A stretch of DNA of 64,000 nucleotides, taken from NCBI GenBank assembly GCA_016464795.1, contig JAEKNN010000046.1:1-64000 (forward strand), in the 5' to 3' direction. The position numbers and the translations under genes are program-made. The notes beneath the pieces are model-generated. The model worked only from the letters and a program-made list of their open reading frames with translations. It was not told where the DNA came from and searched no databases. Of this stretch, positions 1 through 6,480 are shown in pieces (positions within the stretch are counted from its first letter, which is position 1; each line of letters opens with the position of its first letter). The stretch comes from Candidatus Amunia macphersoniae (GTDB taxonomy: Bacteria > Chloroflexota > Dormibacteria > Aeolococcales > Aeolococcaceae).

Positions 1-65
1 TTGTTCTTTCCGGGGCCGCGACCTCAGATCACTCGTGAAAGATCCGGGCTAGTGGACCGTCTCAT

Positions 66-490
66 GGGAACGTTGACGGTGAGTTCGGCAAGGATTTGTT
101 CTGCTGACTTCACCCACGACGAATGGCTTGCAGCGGTCGTTCCAGCTGTCCAGGAACACCGCTGGATGGCGGCGATGAGCGTGCTGAGGCTGCGGAAGAC
201 GCCGCGTCGAATGGCGCGTCGGCTGAGGATGGAGAACCAGGTTTCCACCTGATTGAGCCAACTCGATCCGGTGGGGGTGAAGTGGAGATGCACGCGGCGG
301 TGTCGACGCAACCACTGCTGCACGTCGGGGGTCTTGTGCGAGGAGGCGTTGTCGACGACAACGTGCAGCAATTGCCGGGGATACGCCCGCACCACCAACT
401 CAAGGGGGTCATGTACAGCCCGACGACATCGCTCACCTTCTCTTCCAACGGGGGATTGGTGCTGTACTTGGAGGAAACGCAGCTGGACAA
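66..490 (-). pseudogene. IS630-family transposase fossil (DDE domain remnant)
   Basis: Degraded transposase of the IS630/Tc1 type. The readable core is LHVVVDNASSHKTPDVQQWL followed by HLHFTPTGSSWLNQVETWF and RRAIRRGVF, the usual second catalytic Asp region and the downstream Glu region of the DDE fold. The N-terminal part (EEKVSDVVGLYMTPLE) lies in another frame and runs straight into VVRAYPRQLLHVV, so most of the segment between the entry motif and the second Asp is missing. The C-terminal end is split over two more frames (FLDSWNDRCKPFV, then WVKSAEQILAEL). At least two frameshifts plus an internal deletion make it inactive. I see no terminal inverted repeats. The family call is firm from the motifs; the exact borders are approximate. 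Confidence 0.75.
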
Positions 491-630
491 CCGGCGGACG
501 AGTCGGGCGAGACTTGAGAGGTATAGCGGCGCTTCCGCTCGTGGTCACGTTGCTTATCCGACCGACGAAGAGACGACACGAACGATTGCTCCTCATAGTT
601 GGCGGAGACAGACGAGGAGGCGGAGGTGGC

Positions 631-861
631 CTACAGCTCGTCGCCGTACCACGAGGCGCGTGGCGTGGCTTCTTTCAACTTTTCGTCTGGAGTTCCAGAC
701 TGGACCTTGTTAGAACTTGTCGCACTTGCTCCGCCGCCTTGACCGAGCTCGCCGTCGGCGGTCGCCTGCGCGGTGAATGCTTGACCAGCCTGCTGTATCC
801 GATCCGCGAGCCCGATGCTCGAAGCCATGCTGGCCGACATGCCTAAAATAGATCGGCTCAC
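631..861 (-). CDS. Small hypothetical protein (76 aa)
   Basis: Short open frame directly downstream of, and overlapping, the membrane-protein gene at 858-1259. The proposed GTG start (859-861) overlaps the upstream TGA as GTGA. A GGAGAAGGA purine run lies just before it (862-870), a strong Shine-Dalgarno sequence that favours this start over the ATG at 840. The product is hydrophilic, Gly/Ser/Gln-rich in the middle (AQATADGELGQGGGASATSS), and ends KEATPRASWYGDEL. I recognise no family. The coupling suggests co-translation with the upstream membrane protein. It could also be non-coding sequence in a decayed region, so confidence is moderate. Confidence 0.4.
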   Translation of the reverse strand: MSRSILGMSASMASSIGLADRIQQAGQAFTAQATADGELGQGGGASATSSNKVQSGTPDEKLKEATPRASWYGDEL

Positions 862-1259
862 TCCTTCTCCGGCCTCTTCTGCGAGGCCAGCACCACTGTC
901 GCTGCTGCCAGCACAGATCCCGGCAACAGCAACATTCCGATCGACGGCAAGGACAAGATGGCAAAGAGCCACGTGACCGCCGTCGCGACAAAGAGCGTGC
1001 GGTAGGCCCACAGAGTGGGGGCCCGCGCGTGAACGCACGAGAAGATTGCGATTGACGCTGCCGCGGCTAGCAACGCAATCGGCTCAACAACGGTGCCAAA
1101 AAGACTTCCGTAGAGGCCTGGAGTAGTCTCACAGTGTACCGTCGAGCCGCCGCTGCCGACGGTATTGCAGGTAGTAGAACCGGGAAGCTCAGCGTAAGCC
1201 AGTGCTAGGACTATGACGCAGCCGGATAGAACTCCCAGTGCGCACTCGATTCGTCGCAT
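858..1259 (-). CDS. Four-helix hypothetical membrane protein (133 aa)
   Basis: Predicted integral membrane protein with about four hydrophobic helices (roughly residues 5-24, 52-72, 83-102 and 106-126). Between helices 1 and 2 lies a Gly/Ser/Thr-rich loop containing two cysteines, probably exported (LPGSTTCNTVGSGGSTVHC). The C-terminus is charged (SQKRPEKE). No family is recognised. It is followed without a gap by the small gene at 631-861 and preceded on the same strand by the possibly secreted protein at 1269-1826, so the three may form one operon inside the accessory region. The base composition here is slightly less GC-rich than in the housekeeping part of the window, in keeping with acquired DNA. 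Confidence 0.55.
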   Translation of the reverse strand: MRRIECALGVLSGCVIVLALAYAELPGSTTCNTVGSGGSTVHCETTPGLYGSLFGTVVEPIALLAAAASIAIFSCVHARAPTLWAYRTLFVATAVTWLFAILSLPSIGMLLLPGSVLAAATVVLASQKRPEKE

Positions 1260-1268
1260 CTGCTGGGG

Positions 1269-1826
1269 TTATGCCGGGCCGTTGCGAACCTGCCGTCCAT
1301 CGACGTCCTGACGAATCCACACAGTCTCATGCAGCAGGAAGGTGCAGCCTCCGGTTACATAGGAATAGCTATGAATGTTAGCGGTGCCGTTGGGGTACGC
1401 GGTGAGTTGATTCGGTTCGTAGTACGCATACGTTGATGACCCTGCGCCGAGAGAGATCGCGGGACAGAAGGTCCCGTTGTAGAAGATGGCATTCGCTGTA
1501 GCTGAAAAATGGTAGCAGTCGGGAAAGGAGTAACTCGCACTCCAGGCGGTGTTTTGCCAGCCAGTCTGGGTGGCCTCGTTGTAATTCGCCCCCCAGTAGT
1601 CGTGGCCGCCGCCCGAGCGGACACCCCCACACCACCCAGCCTCACCGGGCCCGGGGTAATCACCTATCCGATGACGATAGACGTCACGGATGCTTCGAGC
1701 TTCCTGGTGCAAGGTTCGCTTCAGCCTGGCGGGTCGTGCCAATTCCCAAATGACGCCGTCGTCCCAACCACCGGTCTGAACTGGAACGTGGCGCAGGAGG
1801 TGGCGGTGCAACCGGTAACGTGCCAA
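1269..1826 (-). CDS. Hypothetical, possibly frameshifted secreted protein
   Basis: The C-terminal ~95 residues look like a real extracytoplasmic protein: rich in Tyr, Asn, Thr and Gly with few charges, and with three spaced cysteines (segments SFPDCYHFSATANAIFYNG and TAYPNGTANIHSYSYVTGG). The N-terminal part in this frame is Arg/His-rich and unconvincing. A neighbouring frame at about 1721-1850 reads TLHPRTKMAWHVTGCTATS and FQFRPVVGTTASFGNWHD, which has the same character. The simplest reading is one secreted protein broken by a frameshift near 1700, which makes the start uncertain. No homologous family is recognised. It sits just upstream of a membrane protein on the same strand. Confidence 0.35.
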   Translation of the reverse strand: MARYRLHRHLLRHVPVQTGGWDDGVIWELARPARLKRTLHQEARSIRDVYRHRIGDYPGPGEAGWCGGVRSGGGHDYWGANYNEATQTGWQNTAWSASYSFPDCYHFSATANAIFYNGTFCPAISLGAGSSTYAYYEPNQLTAYPNGTANIHSYSYVTGGCTFLLHETVWIRQDVDGRQVRNGPA

Positions 1827-2149
1827 GCCATCTTCGTTCGAGGATGGAGCGTGAGCGACAGGCCTCCCGTGGCGGACTTTGGTGCCGATACCGCAGCCCT
1901 TGCTCCGTTGACCAGCACCTCCGGATCTTCACGTCACGACACTGATCTGACGATGTGCGTGACGCGCATGGCCTTCCCTCGCGGACATGCTGCAATCAGC
2001 CAGTTGCGCCCGCCCAACCGGCTTGGCCTGGCTGTTCCTGCTCATGGTGTCTGAGCCGCCAGGGTAACTTAGCATTGCAGAACCTACCTAGAATTTCAAG
2101 CAGCCTGTTAACCGCTTTTGCGTCGGCACCGTGGAGTACGACGGTGTCG
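1827..2149. other. No recognisable gene
   Basis: About 320 bases between the secreted-protein candidate and the serine-recombinase fossil. All frames are short and none shows a family motif. I see no tRNA, terminator or clear repeat. It probably contains decayed accessory DNA, including the lost 5' part of the recombinase that follows. Confidence 0.4.
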
Positions 2150-2590
2150 AACACCAAGGGGCTCCACCACTCGCTTGTGGAAGCGCAGACCTTCGAGAAG
2201 GTGCAGTCGATCCTCGCATCACGCGGTGGTGAAGGGACGCGCGACGTGCGCTACAGTCACTACCTCAAGGGACTGCTGGTCTGCGGGTGTCTGTTGGTCG
2301 TCGACTCTCGCTGCAACACTGCAAGGGCAAGTATGTCTACTTCTACTACCTCGGCCAGAAGGACCGGCGCCGGCCAACCGGGTGGTGCCGTGAGTCCTAC
2401 ATCCCGGCGGTCAACCTGGAGCAGCAGGTTGAGGCGCTCTACGAAAGCATGCAGCTACGGCTGACGATGGCGAAGCGACTGCGTCACTGGCTTGAGACCG
2501 AGCTGATTGCTCGCGAGGACCGCAACGTCGCCGAGCGCGACTTTCAGACCAAGCGCATGGAGAAGCTCAATGCCCAGCGGCGCAAGCTTC
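2150..2590 (+). pseudogene. Large serine recombinase fossil, C-terminal half
   Basis: Remnant of a large serine recombinase/resolvase of the integrase type. The 'recombinase' domain end reads HHSLVEAQTFEKVQSILASR and HYLKGLLVCG, followed after a frame change near 2290 by the zinc-ribbon and coiled-coil region (RRLSLQHCKGKYVYFYYLGQ, then AVNLEQQVEALYE and ERDFQTKRMEKLNAQRRKL). The catalytic N-terminal domain with its Ser nucleophile is absent. The frame breaks off at the LysR fragment near 2595, so the 3' end is also lost. It points toward tRNA-Gly at 2882, opposite to a second serine-recombinase fossil beyond that tRNA. Confidence 0.75.
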
Positions 2591-2594
2591 CCCC

Positions 2595-2778
2595 TCCAGA
2601 GGGAGTGGCACATCGTCCCCAGGGATGAGGACCACCTGCCGATGTCGGGCGCCGAGAGAAGCACGGGGCGTCCGCTCGACAGTTCTGCCTCCACCGCGTC
2701 CCGCGAGATCAGGGTGATACCCAGGCCGACAGCGGCGGCCTCGCGCACCGCGCCGTTGGATCCCAGCGTCAGGGTGGA
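2595..2778 (-). pseudogene. LysR-type regulator fragment (effector-binding domain)
   Basis: About 60 codons that match the end of a LysR-family substrate-binding domain: STLTLGSNGAVREAAAVGLG followed by ITLISRDAVEAELSSGR and PVLLSAP. The GSNGAVREA...GLGI...SR.AV..EL..GRLV pattern is typical of CbbR/CysB-like regulators. No helix-turn-helix N-terminus is present, and both ends run into unrelated sequence. It is wedged between two recombinase fossils, so it most likely arrived with, or was broken by, mobile-element activity. Confidence 0.7.
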
Positions 2779-2881
2779 GCGTCGGCAAGCAGGACAAGAA
2801 GCTGCTCCGCCAGCAGTACGCGGAGGGCAAGTTCGAGGTCCGGGAGGCGAGCAAGGCGGCGCGTTAGAGTCCTTCCCTGGC

Positions 2882-2953
2882 GCGGGAGTAACTCAACGGT
2901 AGAGTGCAACCTTCCCAAGGTTGAAGTTGCGGGTTCGAGCCCCGTCTCCCGCT
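2882..2953 (+). tRNA. tRNA-Gly(CCC)
   Basis: 72 nt fold into a full cloverleaf. The acceptor stem GCGGGAG pairs with CTCCCGC (2946-2952), the D arm is ACTC/GAGT, and the anticodon stem CAACC/GGTTG has loop TTCCCAA (anticodon CCC, reading GGG). The T arm is GCGGG/CCCGT around TTCGAGC. The discriminator is T2953 and CCA is not encoded. It sits between two converging serine-recombinase fossils, so it is a likely past integration target. Confidence 0.95.
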
Positions 2954-3290
2954 GTCAGTCTTCCCTGTTCGAACTCGGTCGTGCCGAAGACAACGCTGGA
3001 CGGCGCGGCGTAGTGCGGTTCGGCGATGCGCCCGTCGCGCACGATGAGTGTCTCGAAGACGGCGCGGTTGTAGAGCCTTCGGGTGCGCCCAGTAGCGACG
3101 CGGTACGCAGCACCGCATCCCGGCAAAGCGCAGCGCGATGCCAAGGATCTCCTGCCACTCGGCCAGAGTGGCGTCGACATCGCGGAGGCGTTCCTCGACG
3201 TCGGTGATCTCGCGCCGTAGCCGCTCTTGCTCCTGACGCCGCATGACCACGTCGACCGCGCCCGCGTAGTACGCGTCGAGCAGGGAGCGG
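2950..3290 (-). pseudogene. Second serine recombinase fossil, C-terminal part
   Basis: Minus-strand remnant of a large serine recombinase. One frame gives the coiled-coil region LLDAYYAGAVDVVMRRQEQE followed by RLRREITDVEERLRDVDATL. After a frameshift near 3110 a second frame gives TRRLYNRAVFETLIVRDGRI, then VVFGTTEFEQGRL, the characteristic very end of these recombinases. Reading continues into the 3' half of tRNA-Gly, so the gene ended at or next to the tRNA. The catalytic domain is missing. It is a different copy from the plus-strand fossil at 2150-2590. Confidence 0.7.
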
Positions 3291-3510
3291 ATCGCCGTTC
3301 CTCGAGCCGCAGGCCATCTGGGAGGCCTCACCGGGCTGATCTCTCGGGAGACAGCGCCACGAAGGTGACCCGCCAGGGACTTGGACCGCTCGCGTGGACG
3401 CCTCAGCCCGGTTCTTGGCCGGGCAGCCTCCGCGAGCGCTCGAACCCGCTGTGAGCGATCAGGTGGACGTTGACCGGCATGGTGGCCACCGCGGCCGGGT
3501 ATGCCCAGAG

Positions 3511-3672
3511 CATGCGCTCAAGGCCGACGGCACTGTCTGGGGATGGAACGGCACCGGCCAGCTCGGCAACAACAGCACCACCGACAGCCACACGCCAGTC
3601 CAGCTGCTCGGTGTGGGCGGCTCGGGGACGCTGACCGGCGTGGTGTCCATCTCAGCCGGGTATGTGCAGAGT
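3511..3672 (+). pseudogene. RCC1-repeat (beta-propeller) fragment
   Basis: About 54 codons with the signature of an RCC1 repeat: ALKADGTVWGWNGTGQLGNN, then STTDSHTPVQLLGV and a following VVSISAGYVQS that begins the next repeat. Complete RCC1 proteins carry about seven such blades and are usually secreted. Here barely one blade survives in an open frame that starts at 3394 and runs on into unrelated sequence. The preceding codons look like shadow sequence, so this is a gene fragment captured into a chimeric frame. Confidence 0.6.
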
Positions 3673-3732
3673 ATCGGTCAGAGCGTCAGCCCCGGTGGTC
3701 CCACGGCGCCGCCGGTCCCCACCACCATGACC

Positions 3733-3843
3733 GGCTCGGCCACGCCGAGATCTCGACCACCCAGAATCTACACCCAGGTGTCCATCCGCCAGCTCCAGCG
3801 CGTGTACGCGGCCAGCCGCCCCGCCGCACTCGCCGGGCACCAC
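3733..3843 (+). pseudogene. Tyrosine recombinase C-terminal tail, frameshifted
   Basis: Carries the last motif of a XerC/D-type tyrosine recombinase. LGHAEISTTQ in one frame is completed by IYTQVSIRQLQRVYAASRPA in the next, where the Tyr of IYTQV is the catalytic nucleophile position. The single-base frame change falls right between the two. All upstream catalytic residues (Arg, His, Arg) are missing. The fragment is fused in frame with the RCC1 piece before it and with an acidic tail after it (DDTDAEQLLMALAAEPDEEE) that may belong to the same recombinase family's C-terminus. Confidence 0.65.
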
Positions 3844-4561
3844 TCGCTCGCCAGCGACCGCGAGGCCGGCGACGACACCGACGCCGAGCAGCTCCTCATG
3901 GCGCTCGCCGCCGAGCCCGACGAGGAGGAGTACGCGGCGCTTCCCGCGCCGCCTGCGGCGGACCGCTTCGCGAACCTCACCACCGTGCGCCGGCCTCCCC
4001 TTCCGGCGTACTCCGCCCGGCCGACCGCGCCTCATGACCCGCCTCACTGCCTCGACCGCTCCATCTGGTCCGCGCTGTGGTGCTTGTCCGCTGCAGAAAT
4101 GCCACTCCGTACCCTTTCTCACAGGTCCGCAACCCTAGGGTTACGGAGCGATTGACGCACTTACGCAGGCGGCAGCGCCGGCCCCGCCACACCTTACCCA
4201 GTGGGAACTGCGTCGATGCTGACGCCCCCAGAGGGCGCGAGTTGGAAGGGACGCATTGTCGACACTGAGGGTCCCACCCGAGCCGGCGGTGGCCGCAGCC
4301 TCACAACAGGGTCGGCAGCTTGGGATGCCTTCGCTCGCAGCGAGATTCGAAGCAGCGAGGCCTGCGCTGTCGGCCCTCGGCGTGTCAAGTAGCCGCGGCC
4401 TGACGGTCCTCGCCGCGCGCGGCTACGCGCCACGGCGCGCCGAACTCGACCGTTGACAACATCCGTTACGCGATCGTTACACGGGACGCCGTACCGCGCG
4501 AACGCGTCAGCTGATGCTGAGCGTACTCCCAGGTTTCTTTCACGCAGTGAGTTCCCGCGCC
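3844..4561. other. No convincing gene
   Basis: About 700 bases after the recombinase tail. The open frame begun at 3394 continues to 4155 with proline-rich, unrecognisable sequence. Beyond that only short overlapping frames are present. I see no RNA gene and no clear promoter. It probably contains decayed element DNA leading up to the repeats at 4562-4687. Confidence 0.4.
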
Positions 4562-4620
4562 CCTGGCCGTACCACCAATCGCGGCCCTTCCCGTCCGTCT
4601 ACGCCTGGCCGTACCACCAA
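4562..4620. repeat. 17-bp direct repeat pair
   Basis: The 17-mer CCTGGCCGTACCACCAA occurs at 4562-4578 and again at 4604-4620, separated by 25 bp. The 42-bp centre-to-centre distance is four helical turns, which places both copies on the same DNA face. It lies upstream of the small DNA-binding protein gene at 4895 and close to the integrase. It could be a protein-binding site (integrase arm, repressor operator or plasmid-type iteron); that role is inferred. Confidence 0.75.
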
Positions 4621-4654
4621 ATTCCGGATGCGTACCGGGCAGCGCAGGGGAGCG

Positions 4655-4687
4655 AGTACGCGCAGAGTACGCGAAGAGTACGCGGCC
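4655..4687. repeat. Three tandem 11-bp iteron-like repeats
   Basis: Three head-to-tail units with 11-bp period: AGTACGCGCAG (4655-4665), AGTACGCGAAG (4666-4676) and AGTACGCGGCC (4677-4687). The AGTACGCG core is invariant. One turn per unit favours cooperative binding on one face. The position, 35 bp after the 17-bp repeat pair and about 200 bp before the helix-turn-helix gene, suggests operator or integrase/excisionase arm sites. Confidence 0.75.
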
Positions 4688-4894
4688 ACTGCTTGCATGG
4701 GGGCGTCAACCTCACAGAGGAATGCCCATGCATCCGCGGGTCCACTTGATCGCCCTCGCCGGCGAAAGCCCCGTCATCGTGCCGCCCGAGCAGGGCGATC
4801 AGCAGCGCCCCAGAAGGTGACTACTCAAGTGCACACAAGTAGGGTCGGCTCTCGGCGTTTTGCGGGTACCGGTCAGCGCGAGGAGGGTGATCTC

Positions 4895-5200
4895 TTGCGG
4901 ACGTCTGAACGCCACGTAGAGCATGCAGAACAGGGCACGGGCCGCGCGGCATCGACAATGAGCGGCAATCCAAGCCACATATGGGACGGAGCCCGACAGG
5001 CATTCGCGCCAGCAATATTGCGCACGGCCATGTTGACCCGCGGCTTCACACCCGACACGCTGCGCAGCGCCGCGGGTGTGGCCCACGGCACCATGTACAA
5101 CGCCCTCTCCGGGCGCCCCACCCGCCTTCGGACCGCACGCCGAATCCTCGAGGCGCTCAGCGCCGTGGAGCCCGCGTTCCTGCTGACCGACCTGGTGTGA
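4895..5200 (+). CDS. Small helix-turn-helix protein next to integrase (excisionase/repressor-like)
   Basis: Product of about 101 aa. The C-terminal 80 residues (from MSGNPSHIWDGARQAF) contain a Cro/XRE-like helix-turn-helix: ILRTAMLTRGFTPDTLRSAA, then VAHGTMYNALSGRPTRL and RRILEALSAVEPAFLL. The start chosen is TTG 4895, seven bases after AGGAGGG (4881-4887); the ATG at 4958 has no comparable ribosome site but would keep the whole domain. Its 3' end faces the 3' end of the integrase gene, one base apart. Position and size suggest a regulator or recombination-directionality factor of the integrated element. No closer family is recognised. Confidence 0.55.
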   Translation: MRTSERHVEHAEQGTGRAASTMSGNPSHIWDGARQAFAPAILRTAMLTRGFTPDTLRSAAGVAHGTMYNALSGRPTRLRTARRILEALSAVEPAFLLTDLV

Positions 5201-5201
5201 A

Positions 5202-6227
5202 CTATGTTCGGAAGCGCGAGAGAGCGGTGACAGCCTCCAGATCAGAGGCGGTGTAGTAACGACGCACCATTTCCACGGACTCCCAGCCGCCCAGCAATTG
5301 CACATGGAACATCGGAACACCTGCGTCGGCGCAGCGCGTGGCCCAGGTATGGCGAAGTCGATGGGGATTACAACGCACCCCGGCGGCCTTCCCGATCCGC
5401 TGCATGAGCTGCTCGACCCCCCACGTCGTGAGCGCATGCTCCGAGTCGGACAGGAACACCTCCCGGAGGTGGCTCGACGGCCGAGTCTTGACTGTCCATT
5501 CGAGCAGCTCACGCGGCACCGATCGATACCTGTCCCGGAAGCCCACGATCCGGTCCCGACGACCCTTCGTGAGGACGCGGTTGTGCACGTTGCCAACGAT
5601 GATCAGCTTGGGCGGGCGATCCTTCAACCCTTCGAGCTGATCGACGGTGAGCGCGCACAGCTCGCCGACGCGAAGTCCGGTGGCGAGCAGTGTCTGGGCG
5701 ATGAGGCGGTCACGCCCCGGCTTTGCCGCCGCGACGACACGCGCCTCGTCGTCGACGCTTAGAGCCATGGGGAGCTTGCGCTTCGGCACCGTCGGCCGGG
5801 GGAGGTCGCGGCCGTCGCTGAGCAGCGGCGAGTCGTACCCGGGACGCTCCTTGCAGAACTTGGCGAGTGCCCGGGCATATCCGCGGAACTTCGCAAGCGT
5901 GCTCGGCTTGAGCACATCGGCGTGAACTGCCATGTAGTCCTCGATGGCCTGAGTACTCAGCTCGTCGAGGTGAACGATTCCCTCATGGGCGAGGTACTCG
6001 GGGAAGCGACCGCGAAGCAGATAGTCCTCAGCGTTCCGGAGGGTCGTCGCCGACCAGTCCAGCTTGTGGTGGTGGATCAGCGCGCGGGCCGCCTCGGCAA
6101 CCGTCGGCCTCTCGCCCGGGCGGACACTGCGTGGCTGTCCGGTCGCCCCGGGCACGGCAGCCTGAGAAGTGTCGAAATAGTCGCGTCGTTGCGGCTTCGG
6201 TTTCGGGATGAAGACGGTGCCGGCCAC
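5202..6227 (-). CDS. int: Tyrosine site-specific recombinase (integrase)
   Basis: A 341-aa phage-type integrase that looks intact. Residues ~60-155 form the SAM-like core-binding domain ([40 protein letters not shown]). The catalytic domain follows, with [11 protein letters not shown] (first catalytic Arg), [18 protein letters not shown] (His and second Arg), [10 protein letters not shown] (His/Trp position) and MVRRYYTA (Tyr nucleophile). The N-terminal ~60 residues are basic and could bind arm sites. The gene starts about 145 bp from the 3' end of tRNA-Ala(CGC) and is transcribed away from it, consistent with integration at that tRNA and an element extending leftward. Its partner may be the small HTH gene that converges on it. 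Confidence 0.9.
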   Translation of the reverse strand: MAGTVFIPKPKPQRRDYFDTSQAAVPGATGQPRSVRPGERPTVAEAARALIHHHKLDWSATTLRNAEDYLLRGRFPEYLAHEGIVHLDELSTQAIEDYMAVHADVLKPSTLAKFRGYARALAKFCKERPGYDSPLLSDGRDLPRPTVPKRKLPMALSVDDEARVVAAAKPGRDRLIAQTLLATGLRVGELCALTVDQLEGLKDRPPKLIIVGNVHNRVLTKGRRDRIVGFRDRYRSVPRELLEWTVKTRPSSHLREVFLSDSEHALTTWGVEQLMQRIGKAAGVRCNPHRLRHTWATRCADAGVPMFHVQLLGGWESVEMVRRYYTASDLEAVTALSRFRT

Positions 6228-6344
6228 GTCAGCGCTCCTCTTGCGCTTGGTTCAGTCGACAGCAGGATACTGGAATGACACAGACTCGGCTATGGACAGC
6301 AACATCCTACGTTTTTCTGGAGGCTCCTGACACGGGCCTGGAGG

Positions 6345-6373
6345 CCACCGGCTCGTATTCGGAGAGCCGGTGG
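6345..6373. terminator. Perfect 10-bp hairpin abutting tRNA-Ala 3' end
   Basis: CCACCGGCTC (6345-6354) and GAGCCGGTGG (6364-6373) form an uninterrupted 10-bp stem with a 9-nt loop. On the minus strand the stem begins with the encoded CCA of tRNA-Ala. No T-run follows, so it may be a tRNA processing or termination hairpin of the type without a U-tract, or part of the attachment site of the neighbouring integrase. Both roles are inferred. Confidence 0.5.
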
Positions 6374-6446
6374 TGGAGCGGGGGGGACTCGAACCCCCGA
6401 CCTCTGCCGTGCGAGGGCAGCGCTCTCCCAGCTGAGCTACCGCCCC
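6371..6446 (-). tRNA. tRNA-Ala(CGC)
   Basis: 76 nt including an encoded CCA (6371-6373). The acceptor GGGGCGG pairs with CCGCTCC (one G·U), the D arm is GCTC/GAGC, and the anticodon arm CTGCC/GGCAG has loop CTCGCAC (anticodon CGC, reading GCG). The T arm GGGGG/CCCCC surrounds TTCGAGT. The discriminator is A. The 3' end faces the integrase gene and is the probable attachment site of the element to its left. Confidence 0.95.
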
Positions 6447-6480
6447 GTGATGCCGAGGCGCAGCCGAGTATAGGACAGGG

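Noticed and set aside
2790..2866. Short plus-strand frame KQDKKLLRQQYAEGKFEVREASKAAR
   Set aside because: It has a coiled-coil look and could be part of the serine recombinase, but does not match its expected continuation and has no start; too short to support.
1..6446. Complete prophage
   Set aside because: No capsid, terminase, portal, tail or lysis genes are visible; only an integrase, a small HTH gene and decayed recombinases.
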